A stretch of 64,000 nucleotides of DNA. Origin: Spirosoma taeanense. Its GTDB lineage: Bacteria; Bacteroidota; Bacteroidia; Cytophagales; Spirosomataceae. The first letter of the stretch is position 1. Every line of letters begins with the position of its first letter. The position numbers and the translations under genes are program-made. The DNA is taken from the NCBI RefSeq assembly GCF_013127955.1, contig NZ_CP053435.1:4340001-4404000 (forward strand), read 5' to 3'. The notes under the pieces were generated by a model. It was given only the letters and a program-made list of their open reading frames with translations. It did not search any database and had not been told where the DNA came from. Below are positions 28,227 through 35,360 of this stretch, piece after piece.

Positions 28227-29357
28227 TTATAACCGCTGCATAAACCGATCAACCACCTGATTTTTCCAGGGCATAAAATCACCCGCTTCGATGTGCGCCC
28301 GCGCCTGCCGGACCAGCCACAGGTAGAAGCTCAGGTTGTGCAGACTGGCGATCTGTCCGCTCAGCAGTTCGTCGGCTTTGAACAGGTGCCGTAGATACGC
28401 TTTGGTATAGAACGTACTGGCATAGCCATCCAGCCCCGCGTCGATCGGGCTGAAATCGCGGCTCCATTTCTCGTTCTTAATATTGATGATCCCTTCCGTC
28501 GTGAACAGGATTCCGTGGCGGGCGTTACGTGTCGGCATCACGCAGTCGAACATATCGACGCCCCGGGCAATGCCTTCCAGAATATTGGCGGGTGTCCCCA
28601 CGCCCATCAGGTAACGGGGTTTATCGGCCGGCAGAATGTCGTTGACCAGTTCAATCATGGCATACATTTCCTCAGCCGGTTCGCCCACCGCCAGACCGCC
28701 AATGGCATTACCCTCGCGCTCTTTGCTGGCAATGTATTCCGCCGATTGCCGACGCAGGTCGGTATAGGTGCTGCCCTGCACAATCGGGAACAGCGTTTGC
28801 CGGTAGCCGTAGTGGCCTTCGGTTGCGTCGAACCGGTCGATGCAGCGATCGAGCCAGCGGTGAGTCATCTCCATCGACTGCCGGGCGTAACCGTAGTCGC
28901 AGGGATAGGGCGTACACTCGTCGAACGCCATAATGATATCGGCCCCGATGGTCCGCTGAATGTCCATAACACCTTCGGGGGTAAAGATGTGTTTCGAGCC
29001 GTCGATGTGCGACTTGAACGTAACGCCCTCCTCTTTGATCTTCCGCGTGTCCGACAGCGAATAGACCTGATAGCCCCCCGAATCGGTCAGGATTGGCCGA
29101 CGCCAGCCGTTGAACGCGTGCAGCCCACCCGCCTGCCGGAGTATGTCCAGGCCGGGCCGCAGATACAGGTGATACGTATTGCCCAGTATAATCTCGGCAT
29201 TGATGTCGGTTTCGAGCTCGCGCTGGTGAACGGCCTTTACGGTTCCCGCCGTGCCGACGGGCATAAAAATTGGCGTCTGAATAGACCCATGATCAGTCGT
29301 CAGCAGGCCCGTGCGGGCCTTCGACTGCGGATCCTGAGCAGAAATTGAAAATGTCAT
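28227..29357 (-). CDS. tgt: tRNA-guanine(34) transglycosylase
   Basis: 376 residues. It exchanges guanine-34 of GU(N)-anticodon tRNAs for the queuosine precursor. The TIM barrel shows FMPVGTAGTVKAV near residue 31, the catalytic Asp in LTDSGGYQVYSL, MAFDECTPYP, GGLAVGEP and the second Asp region DMFDCVMPTRNARHG. Oddly, the zinc ligands CxCxxC seen in E. coli Tgt are absent: the aligned stretch PIDAGLDGYASTFYTKAYL has Leu, Gly and Ser in their place, while the downstream His (IASLHNL) is kept. The ATG at 29357 fits the family N-terminus. A -7 element only 6 bases upstream implies a leaderless or nearly leaderless mRNA. Confidence 0.95.
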   Translation of the reverse strand: MTFSISAQDPQSKARTGLLTTDHGSIQTPIFMPVGTAGTVKAVHQRELETDINAEIILGNTYHLYLRPGLDILRQAGGLHAFNGWRRPILTDSGGYQVYSLSDTRKIKEEGVTFKSHIDGSKHIFTPEGVMDIQRTIGADIIMAFDECTPYPCDYGYARQSMEMTHRWLDRCIDRFDATEGHYGYRQTLFPIVQGSTYTDLRRQSAEYIASKEREGNAIGGLAVGEPAEEMYAMIELVNDILPADKPRYLMGVGTPANILEGIARGVDMFDCVMPTRNARHGILFTTEGIINIKNEKWSRDFSPIDAGLDGYASTFYTKAYLRHLFKADELLSGQIASLHNLSFYLWLVRQARAHIEAGDFMPWKNQVVDRFMQRL

Positions 29358-29362
29358 AGGGA

Positions 29363-29370
29363 CAAAGATA
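29363..29370 (-). promoter_or_regulatory. -7 element of tgt
   Basis: On the minus strand the bases read TATCTTTG, an exact TAnnTTTG. It ends 6 bases before the tgt ATG, so the transcript would start at or next to the start codon. No good -33 TTG is visible about 20 bases upstream. Confidence 0.5.
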
Positions 29371-29425
29371 CGCAGAAGCCGGAAGTTGGTTTTACACCTG
29401 GGCTTTCTCGCTGCGGCTTTCTGTC

Positions 29426-29433
29426 TATCTTTG
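29426..29433 (+). promoter_or_regulatory. -7 element for the glycosyltransferase/rsmG operon
   Basis: TATCTTTG, an exact match to TAnnTTTG, 49 bases before the GTG start at 29482. A T-rich -33 region (GCTTTCTC) lies about 20 bases upstream. It supports the start at 29482 over the upstream in-frame TTG at 29386, which would precede the promoter. Confidence 0.5.
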
Positions 29434-29481
29434 CCTCTTCATTGCAACCATCCACCGAACGACAAAACCTCTCCGCTCTTT

Positions 29482-30663
29482 GTGATTACGGCATTGCTGA
29501 TCCTCTGGCTGCTCGCAGTTAGTATTCAGCTTATTTTTATCCTCTTCATCTTCTCCCGAACGGCGTTTCATCGTCAGCCGCCCCGGCCGGAAGGCCCGCC
29601 AGCCGAGTCAGCCCCCGGCATTACGCTGATTGTCTGCGCCCGGAACGAATACGAAAACCTGGTTGAACTGCTGCCCCTGCTGAACGCTCAGCAGTACCCC
29701 ACGTTTGAAGTGCTGGTGATGGACGACCGCTCCACGGATGGCACCCAGTCGTTCCTTGAAAACGACATTGCCGATCTGAGCCGGGTCCGGTTCATCCGGA
29801 TTGATAAGGAGCACGAGCACGTTACGCCCAAGAAATACGCCCTGACCATTGCGCTCAAAAAAGCCCACTACCCCACCGTTCTGCTGACCGACGCCGACTG
29901 TCGCCCGGCCTCGACCGACTGGCTGGCGGGTATGGTATCGCCCCTGATCGACTCCGATTCTGGCCCAGACATTGTGCTGGGTTTTTCGCCCTACGAGCAT
30001 CGGCCGGGCCTGCTTAACCTGCTTATCCGCGCAGAAACGCTGTTTACAGCCGTTCAGTATCTGTCGCTTGCCCTGGCGGGTAGACCGTATATGGGCGTTG
30101 GCCGGAACCTGGCGTACCGCACGAAGCTCTTTTTCAGCAACCGGGGCTTTTATTCGCATATAAACGTGCTGGGTGGCGACGACGACCTGTTCATCAACGA
30201 AGTCGCCAATGGCCACAACACTGCCATCTGTCTGGACCCGGCTACGTTCATGTGGTCGAAGCCCAAAGAAACCTGGGCCGACTGGCGTCTGCAGAAACGG
30301 CGGCATCTGAACGTCGGCAAGTATTACAAACCCGGCCACAAACTGCGGCTGGGGCTGCTGACCGGCTCACACGTGCTGACGTGGGTGCTTGGGTTGGCGG
30401 TCGGCATTCTTGGGTTGTGTCGGCTGTTTCTCCATGATTCGTTTACTACGACCGAATGGCTACTTTTGCTGGCCGCAACGGGCGGTTTTGTTTTCCGGTG
30501 GGTGGCGTTCTGGGGGGTGGTTGGCCGAATCAGTTACCGGCTGGCGCATACGGTCCATTGGGCCAGCATCCCATTCGTTGATCCGCTGCTGGCCATTTAT
30601 TATGGCATCATGGGTCTGCGAACCTTGTTTTACCGGCGCACGAACCGTTATCAATGGCGTTAA
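29482..30663 (+). CDS. Membrane glycosyltransferase family 2
   Basis: About 393 residues. An N-terminal membrane helix (ITALLILWLLAVSIQLIFIL) precedes a GT-A domain with ITLIVCARNEYENL, VLVMDDRSTDGT, the metal site LLTDADCRP, a later GGDDDLFINE and QKRRHLNVG in place of the QxxRW motif. Two or three helices follow at the C-terminus. It resembles processive or lipid-directed GT2 enzymes of the inner membrane; the product is unknown. The start is a GTG at 29482, chosen because a promoter element lies just upstream and the more distal in-frame TTG would fall before it. The rsmG gene follows after 33 bases and is probably co-transcribed. Confidence 0.88.
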   Translation: MITALLILWLLAVSIQLIFILFIFSRTAFHRQPPRPEGPPAESAPGITLIVCARNEYENLVELLPLLNAQQYPTFEVLVMDDRSTDGTQSFLENDIADLSRVRFIRIDKEHEHVTPKKYALTIALKKAHYPTVLLTDADCRPASTDWLAGMVSPLIDSDSGPDIVLGFSPYEHRPGLLNLLIRAETLFTAVQYLSLALAGRPYMGVGRNLAYRTKLFFSNRGFYSHINVLGGDDDLFINEVANGHNTAICLDPATFMWSKPKETWADWRLQKRRHLNVGKYYKPGHKLRLGLLTGSHVLTWVLGLAVGILGLCRLFLHDSFTTTEWLLLLAATGGFVFRWVAFWGVVGRISYRLAHTVHWASIPFVDPLLAIYYGIMGLRTLFYRRTNRYQWR

Positions 30664-30696
30664 TAGGCTAACCTCCCGGCAGGGTAATCAACAAAC

Positions 30697-31332
30697 ATGA
30701 CAGCACCTATCGATCTGATTCTAAAGTATTTTCCTAAACTGACCGATCGGCAACGCGAACAATTCGCGGCCCTCGACGGCCTTTACCGCGACTGGAACGC
30801 CCAGATCAACGTCATTTCCCGTCAAGACATTGATGCGCTCTACGAAAAGCACGTCCTGCATTCGCTCGGGGTTGCCAAAGTTGTGCAGTTCAAACCCGGC
30901 ACCGAAATTCTGGACGTTGGCACGGGGGGAGGCTTTCCGGGTATTCCGCTGGCGATTTTGTTCCCGATGGCCGACTTCCACCTGGTAGACAGCATTGGCA
31001 AGAAGATTAAAGTTGTACAGGAAATTGCCAGCGCCCTGGAACTGACCAACGTAAAAGCCGATCAGGTCCGTGTTGAGCAGTTGAACACCACCTATGATTT
31101 TGTTGTGAGCCGGGCCGTTACGCGTCTGAAGCCCTTTCTGGGCTGGGTACGCTACAAGATTCACAAAAGCGGCAACAACGACCGGCCCAATGGTGTTTTG
31201 TACCTGAAAGGTGGTGACCTCGCCGAAGAACTGGCCGAAGTCCCGGATCGTTACCGGGTTTACGACCTTTCGGATTATTTCGAGGAGCCGTTTTTTGAAA
31301 CCAAAAAAGTGATTTACGTTCCGAAAGTTTAG
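30697..31332 (+). CDS. rsmG: 16S rRNA (guanine(527)-N7)-methyltransferase
   Basis: 211 residues, the usual RsmG length. It methylates G527 of 16S rRNA with S-adenosylmethionine. Landmarks are LNVISRQD-type text (INVISRQDIDALYEKHVLHSL) before the SAM-binding motif ILDVGTGGGFPGIPLAILFP, then HLVDSIGKKIKVVQEIA and VVSRAVTRLKPFLGW. Cytosolic, no unusual features. It lies 33 bases after the glycosyltransferase gene. Confidence 0.95.
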   Translation: MTAPIDLILKYFPKLTDRQREQFAALDGLYRDWNAQINVISRQDIDALYEKHVLHSLGVAKVVQFKPGTEILDVGTGGGFPGIPLAILFPMADFHLVDSIGKKIKVVQEIASALELTNVKADQVRVEQLNTTYDFVVSRAVTRLKPFLGWVRYKIHKSGNNDRPNGVLYLKGGDLAEELAEVPDRYRVYDLSDYFEEPFFETKKVIYVPKV

Positions 31333-31338
31333 TTAGCG

Positions 31339-31357
31339 CCGGATTTCTGCAATCCGG
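31339..31357 (+). terminator. Possible terminator after rsmG
   Basis: A 7-bp perfect stem (CCGGATT / AATCCGG, loop TCTGC) 7 bases after the rsmG stop. The following bases are only moderately T-rich (GGCTTTCT), so termination is uncertain. Confidence 0.35.
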
Positions 31358-31415
31358 ACGGCTTTCTGATAAAAGCAATCACCCTACCCACAAAACGTAG
31401 TTTATCTCATTCACC

Positions 31416-31718
31416 ATGGCAGAGAAATTCCGCTCCAGCAGCTTCAAAGATCCCATCAACCGCGATGAGGTCGAGTTCAACGAGAAAGGGGTAACATTTC
31501 GCGTCCGGAAGCTGATCGGCGGCACGGACAACTTCGTGTTCTACTCCGACATCTCCGGTGTCGAGATTGACAACGGCATCTTTTTCTCAACGATCCGGGT
31601 CATTCCCCGCGCCCGACCCGAGATCGTTATCCAGAATTTCACCAAGGGAGACGCCCGGCGCGTGAAAGAACTGATTCTTCAGAACGTACCGGGCAATCGC
31701 CCGGATGCGTTTCAATAA
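31416..31718 (+). CDS. Small conserved protein of unknown function (100 aa)
   Basis: I do not recognise a named family with confidence. The 100 residues are soluble, with alternating beta-strand-like segments: VEFNEKGVTFRVRKLIGG, NFVFYSDISGVEID, IFFSTIRVIPRARPEIVIQNF. A C-terminal helix follows (DARRVKELILQNV). That order is what a small PH-like fold would show, but this is inference. The codon use and GC-rich third positions match neighbouring chromosomal genes, which supports its being real. It stands between rsmG and tRNA-Asn on the same strand. Confidence 0.65.
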   Translation: MAEKFRSSSFKDPINRDEVEFNEKGVTFRVRKLIGGTDNFVFYSDISGVEIDNGIFFSTIRVIPRARPEIVIQNFTKGDARRVKELILQNVPGNRPDAFQ

Positions 31719-31813
31719 AAATTTGTCCTGCCGACGCTGCTTGATAGTCATTCAGTTGCATCGGCAGAAAGCCCCTTGCCTGCTACGTTACGGCAATTTT
31801 TTAGGGCTACCTC

Positions 31814-31844
31814 TTGCGCAGTATAGCTTTCCGCGCTACTTTTG
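31814..31844 (+). promoter_or_regulatory. Promoter of tRNA-Asn
   Basis: TTG at 31814-31816, a 20-base spacer, then TACTTTTG at 31837-31844. This matches the Bacteroidota consensus TTG-N19/20-TAnnTTTG very closely. The tRNA begins 10 bases downstream. Confidence 0.8.
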
Positions 31845-31853
31845 CACCATGAT

Positions 31854-31927
31854 TCCCGAATAGCTCAGTCGGTTAGAGCATCTGACTGTTAATCAGAGGG
31901 TCGCTGGTTCGAGCCCAGCTTCGGGAG
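31854..31927 (+). tRNA. tRNA-Asn(GTT)
   Basis: The full cloverleaf can be drawn. The acceptor stem TCCCGAA pairs with TTCGGGA. The D arm is GCTC-loop-GAGC. The anticodon stem TCTGA/TCAGA encloses loop CTGTTAA with anticodon GTT. The T arm is GCTGG with loop TTCGAGC and CCAGC. The CCA end is not encoded. It has its own promoter and a terminator hairpin just downstream. Confidence 0.97.
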
Positions 31928-32027
31928 CCCTGAAAATCAAGCATTTATCAGAAATGATAAGTGCTTTTTTCATTTAGCGTGAACACAAATTTGATACATA
32001 ACGGGCGTCTTAAGTAAGAGAGGACCA
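31923..32027 (+). repeat. Direct repeat, left copy, starting in the tRNA-Asn 3' end
   Basis: About 105 bases, roughly 80% identical by eye to 34824-34929 in the same orientation. Shared blocks include CTGAAAATCAAGC, TTATCAGAAATG, TTTAGCGTGAA, ATTTGATACA and AACGGGCG. It contains the tRNA terminator. Similarity may extend upstream into the T arm (GTTCGAG in both). See the right copy. Confidence 0.75.
31939..31970 (+). terminator. Intrinsic terminator of tRNA-Asn
   Basis: A 12-bp stem AAGCATTTATCA / TGATAAGTGCTT (one G-T wobble) with a GAAA tetraloop, followed directly by TTTT. Confidence 0.85.
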
Positions 32028-32052
32028 ATCGGGGTCCTCTCTTACTTAAGAC
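32007..32052. repeat. Perfect 20-bp inverted repeat
   Basis: Arms 32007-32026 (GTCTTAAGTAAGAGAGGACC) and 32033-32052 pair exactly around a 6-base loop. It lies just beyond the stop of the minus-strand orphan gene at 32067, so it may end that transcript, but no T-tract follows on either strand. Its left arm is the end of the left direct repeat; the right repeat copy lacks the hairpin. Confidence 0.7.
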
Positions 32053-32066
32053 ACAAAACAGCCTAT

Positions 32067-32552
32067 TTAAGGGTTTAGCTGTGCTAAACTTAGTGCTGTT
32101 GTTCGTTTTACTACGTCTTTAAAAAAGTTAAAATGGTGTCCCTCTTCTCGTGGCGGGTCAGCATTAATAATCGTTAGTGGCTCGACTGGGATAGCGCTAA
32201 CTACCACGTTAAACAGCAAAATATCACCAGGATTACCCGGCGTACAACGCATTTCGACTTTACCGCCCGAAGGCAAATTGACCCCGATATTCAAGGCAAC
32301 CGTTCCCCAGTTTCCTCCTTTAAACCCATCGGAGCAAAGATTTAGCAAACACGCATCTTCAGTAGACTCACTAATCAACTTGCACTCAAAGCCCTGGGGA
32401 AAGTCGATAGTGCCGTTCAGTTTCAAGGCGGCTGCATTAGCTTTTCCAAAAATGACATAACTACCGGCTGGCAGATCTAATCTGGCAACCAATTGAGAAG
32501 CGTTGTTAATTTCTTGCTTCTTGGGGATATTGACGACAAAGGCTTCAGGCAT
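32067..32552 (-). CDS. Orphan protein of unknown function (161 aa), in tRNA-linked islet
   Basis: I do not recognise a family. The protein is acidic to neutral, with no signal peptide or membrane helix, and is mostly predicted beta strand: VARLDLPAGSYVIFGKANAAALKL, ECKLISESTEDACLLNL, GTVALNIGVNLPSGGKVEMRC. This is the pattern of a compact beta-sandwich or jelly-roll. Three cysteines cluster in the middle. The C-terminus (HHFNFFKDVVKRTT) looks helical. The start ATG at 32552 is clear. It sits beside the fibre-like adhesin gene on the same strand, with a terminator between them, inside the region bounded by direct repeats. AT content is higher than in flanking housekeeping genes. Confidence 0.6.
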   Translation of the reverse strand: MPEAFVVNIPKKQEINNASQLVARLDLPAGSYVIFGKANAAALKLNGTIDFPQGFECKLISESTEDACLLNLCSDGFKGGNWGTVALNIGVNLPSGGKVEMRCTPGNPGDILLFNVVVSAIPVEPLTIINADPPREEGHHFNFFKDVVKRTTALSLAQLNP

Positions 32553-32775
32553 GGAAATAAGGTTTTAGGTGTAAAACGGACTTTAAAGTACCTGTTAATC
32601 ATCTCCCTTCGTGAATCCTTTTATTTAATGGGCTGCGTTGATAAGCTAAGCCAAGTATTTTCAGCTTGGTATTGATTGTCTTATCTTATATGTCAATGTC
32701 TTATTCGGTGGTTTGAAGTAGAAACTAATAAAATGGCCCCTTAGTCTTGTCTAATATATCCTGATACCTACAATA

Positions 32776-32805
32776 CCAAAGCCCGGATATGAGTCCGGGC
32801 TTTGG
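32776..32805. terminator. Terminator hairpin downstream of the fibre-like gene
   Basis: A perfect 12-bp stem CCAAAGCCCGGA / TCCGGGCTTTGG with a 6-base loop, 33 bases beyond the stop of the minus-strand gene at 32838. Confidence 0.65.
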
Positions 32806-32837
32806 ACATACATTATTCGTACTTCCAGTAGAGAGGA

Positions 32838-34538
32838 TTATTTTCTCTGTAAAACCTCTTGCAGCATTTGCTCTAAACGAGCCTGTCTCTGCTTTAACTC
32901 CTGTAATTCCCGCTCCTGCTTTTGGTTAGAAGCTTCTAACTGTATAGTATACAGGGTTAACTCCTCAATTTTCTCTAACAGCTTCGCATCGGTCTGATGT
33001 AGATCGTTGCCCCGTTCCACCATTTCCTTCGCTGACGGAATACCCGGCAAGTGCTTATGCTGTTGAATATACTGCCGCACTTCTGAGAGAGTATTTAGCT
33101 TATAGCCGGTTTCAAAGACTTTGTCACTCCACTCTGCGGTATTCCTGACGGCCACTTTTACCTTCTCAGTTAGAATACCCTTGCTCACGAACAGGTTATA
33201 ATCGGAGGGCGTTTTGCTTACCCCCTGCCCGATGATGATGGCCTCACCGTTCGTACTTTGCAGATAAGCTCCTTTGCGCTGCCACAGACTCTCGGTCTCT
33301 GCGCTAGTCCGGGCCGAACTATTAATACTACCCAGGATGACATTACCCGACCCATCGACGGTTAAGAACTTAGAATGATTCAAGACCGTCGCCAGCGATG
33401 AACTTGTCAGGTTCTCTAATCGAACACCAGACTGATTAGCTACCCCACTAGTAACGTGCAGCCGGTTAGTAGGTGCTGAATTGCCAATCCCAACATTAGC
33501 TCCGTTACCCAGTACTAAAGCGTTACTCACATTGACCCTGGCGTTATTACCAATAGCTGTCGCATTATTCAACCCACCGGCTCCTGCATCCGCCCGGAAA
33601 CCCACGAAGGTGTTATTGACACCACCGTTGTTTCCACGACCCGATTCAAAACCAATGGCCAGATTATTATCCCCGTTGACCCCGGCACCGTTACCGGCAT
33701 TTGCTCCGATATAGATGTTGAAGCCCCCAGTTGTATTCAACCCTCCTGCATTGTCACCCAGGAAATAGTTTCCCGAACCGCTAATGTTATTGGCCCCTGA
33801 GTTTGTACCGAAGAAGTAGTTGGATGAACCGGTTGTATTAGATTGTCCTGCCTGTACGCCAATAAAGGAGTTGAAGTTACCAGTAGTGTTACTTACTCCG
33901 GCACGATACCCCAGCATAGTATTGGCTGTTGATTTAGTGTTGTAACCAGCCAGATACCCTATCAGGGTATTCTGACTGCCGGTAGAATTGAAATAACCAG
34001 CCTGATAGCCTAAGTGAGTATTGTAATTGCCTACAGTGTTGCTGGCTCCCGCTTCATAACCAATTAAGGTATTATACTGCCCCGACGTATTATAGTACCC
34101 CGAGGAAGACCCCATAAAGGTATTGAATTGGCCTGTTGTATTGCTGAAACCGGACTGGAAGCCCATGAAGGCATTAAACTGACCTGTAGTGTTCCAGCGC
34201 CCACTTCTCGACCCAATAAATGTATTATAGGAAGAAGTCGTCCTATCGCCCGATTCCATTCCAATGAAAGTATTCTCTGATCCGGTGGAATTAAAATGCC
34301 CCGCATCAACGCCTACTGCCACATTATACGACGCAGAAGTAGCTTCCTGTCCAGCAGCAAAGCCTACAAATACATTTCGGTTGCTCGAAGCGTTGAGGTA
34401 AATTCCTGAGTTTAAACCGATAATTGAGTTGTAAGCCCCGGGAGTTTCTGAAACGGGCACGGTTACTTTCTGATTTCCTTGGGCTAAAAGCTGAGTACAA
34501 ACTGCCAACCAGCAGATAAGTGCATAAAGAATGCGCAT
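32838..34538 (-). CDS. Secreted repeat-rich fibre/adhesin-like protein
   Basis: 566 residues. A signal peptide (MRILYALICWLAVCTQLLAQ) is followed by about 17 copies of a 17-residue repeat (residues 37-335) with the pattern N-T-x-hydrophobic-G-x-x-x-G-x-x-N-T-T-G-x-x. Each turn resembles the left-handed beta-roll of YadA/Hia adhesin heads, and the last turn, NATAIGNNARV, is close to that motif. The C-terminal part (about 455-535) has the text TLSEVRQYIQQHKHLPGIPS, common in Bacteroidota surface proteins with tail-fibre-like ends. A coiled coil from about 515 to 566 could trimerise the chain. Likely a surface or secreted trimeric fibre. It has its own strong promoter. It is not part of a recognisable prophage here. 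Confidence 0.8.
   Translation of the reverse strand: MRILYALICWLAVCTQLLAQGNQKVTVPVSETPGAYNSIIGLNSGIYLNASSNRNVFVGFAAGQEATSASYNVAVGVDAGHFNSTGSENTFIGMESGDRTTSSYNTFIGSRSGRWNTTGQFNAFMGFQSGFSNTTGQFNTFMGSSSGYYNTSGQYNTLIGYEAGASNTVGNYNTHLGYQAGYFNSTGSQNTLIGYLAGYNTKSTANTMLGYRAGVSNTTGNFNSFIGVQAGQSNTTGSSNYFFGTNSGANNISGSGNYFLGDNAGGLNTTGGFNIYIGANAGNGAGVNGDNNLAIGFESGRGNNGGVNNTFVGFRADAGAGGLNNATAIGNNARVNVSNALVLGNGANVGIGNSAPTNRLHVTSGVANQSGVRLENLTSSSLATVLNHSKFLTVDGSGNVILGSINSSARTSAETESLWQRKGAYLQSTNGEAIIIGQGVSKTPSDYNLFVSKGILTEKVKVAVRNTAEWSDKVFETGYKLNTLSEVRQYIQQHKHLPGIPSAKEMVERGNDLHQTDAKLLEKIEELTLYTIQLEASNQKQERELQELKQRQARLEQMLQEVLQRK
33536..34430 (-). repeat. Coding tandem repeats (51-bp unit) in the fibre-like gene
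   Basis: Each 51-bp unit encodes one 17-residue beta-roll turn, for example NTTGQFNAFMGFQSGFS. Units are diverged at the DNA level but in constant register over most of the array, with length variants near both ends. Such arrays can change copy number by slippage or recombination. Confidence 0.75.
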
Positions 34539-34588
34539 AACAAGAAGAATTTGAGGTGTGATTAATTAGAAGCAGGCGTGAGCCGTAT

Positions 34589-34619
34589 CAAACATAGTGT
34601 CTTATTAGGTGACAATCAA
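34589..34619 (-). promoter_or_regulatory. Promoter of the fibre-like gene
   Basis: On the minus strand there is TTG (34619-34617), a 20-base spacer, then TATGTTTG (34596-34589), an exact match to TAnnTTTG. It predicts a leader of about 44 bases before the ATG at 34538. Confidence 0.75.
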
Positions 34620-34823
34620 GTATATTCATTGTAGTGAATCGGTTAAAGCATAACACGTAATGTTTAACGCTGATTTATGTTGATTAATCCAGAAGAAGAC
34701 CTATCTACGCAGAAAGCACAGACCGCTTTTCGAATCATTAAGGGAACAGAGGTTAATCACAGGTTCTAACTCGTAGATCAGACGTAGCCCTTCTACTAAT
34801 CTGTTCGAGTTTTCAGCAGTTAG

Positions 34824-34929
34824 GGGAGCTCTGAAAATCAAGCGCTTATCAGAAATGTCAAGTGACTTTTTTCGTTTAGCGTGAATATAATTTGATACAC
34901 AACGGGCGGCTTGACGTAAAACAGGACCA
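34824..34929 (+). repeat. Direct repeat, right copy
   Basis: The degenerate partner of 31923-32027. It begins GGGAGCTCTGAAAATCAAGC and keeps the order of blocks. The terminator stem has decayed and the 20-bp hairpin of the left copy is missing. Just upstream, GTTCGAG at 34803-34809 and a CAGC may be the relic of a tRNA T arm. Confidence 0.7.
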
Positions 34930-35360
34930 GCTACGGCCCTACTTTGATCAGGATACATATTTGAGATAGTCCAAGTTGCCGGACAGCCTGCCTTATTTTC
35001 TCCTCGCTAAGCTCAGCCCGTTTAACCGGCCTTAGGCTTCTCGGTGTCCTCAGTGGTGTTGAAGAACTCGCCCTCGCGTGGCCTCTTAATCAATGCGTTG
35101 CATCCTCAGATGATGCCAGATGAAAGTAGTCGAGGTGAGCCACTGACGAAGGAGGTTTTCAGGCCGTTTACACTAGCCTTACTCCTTTCCATGCGGGTCT
35201 GGCCAGCAGGATGGCCATTCAATTGAAAATAACTAAAACATTGCTGAACGGCAAACCCTACCCGTTAGCATGGATTGAGTAGTACATAGAGAACAGGCTA
35301 TGCAAATTGTAAGCTACTGTCGTAATCAGTCAGCGACACAGCTTTGTCTGATTCAGAGCA
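34930..35360. other. Non-coding or decayed stretch right of the islet
   Basis: No convincing gene. On the minus strand, bases 35025-35100 could encode a short hydrophilic C-terminus (ALIKRPREGEFFNTTEDTEK), but a stop lies two codons upstream of it, so at most it is a relic. Nothing else is recognisable. Confidence 0.4.

Noticed and set aside
33536-34430. The regular 51-bp repeats as a CRISPR array
   Set aside because: The units are coding, in constant reading register, without unique spacers, and no cas genes are present.
32838-34538. Prophage tail-fibre gene
   Set aside because: No other phage genes lie nearby, and it has a signal peptide and its own promoter. A cell-surface protein is more likely.
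31854-34929. Active integrative element at tRNA-Asn
   Set aside because: No integrase, relaxase or transposase gene is present and the repeats are too diverged; only a remnant is supported.
34701-34958. Open frame of 85 codons on the minus strand overlapping the right direct repeat
   Set aside because: It is read from decayed tRNA-flank repeat sequence, shows no family and its composition is unlike a protein.
35044-35226. Short plus-strand frame and a possible relic C-terminus on the opposite strand near 35.0-35.1 kb
   Set aside because: Too short, with a stop two codons upstream on the minus strand. No transposase or other family could be recognised.
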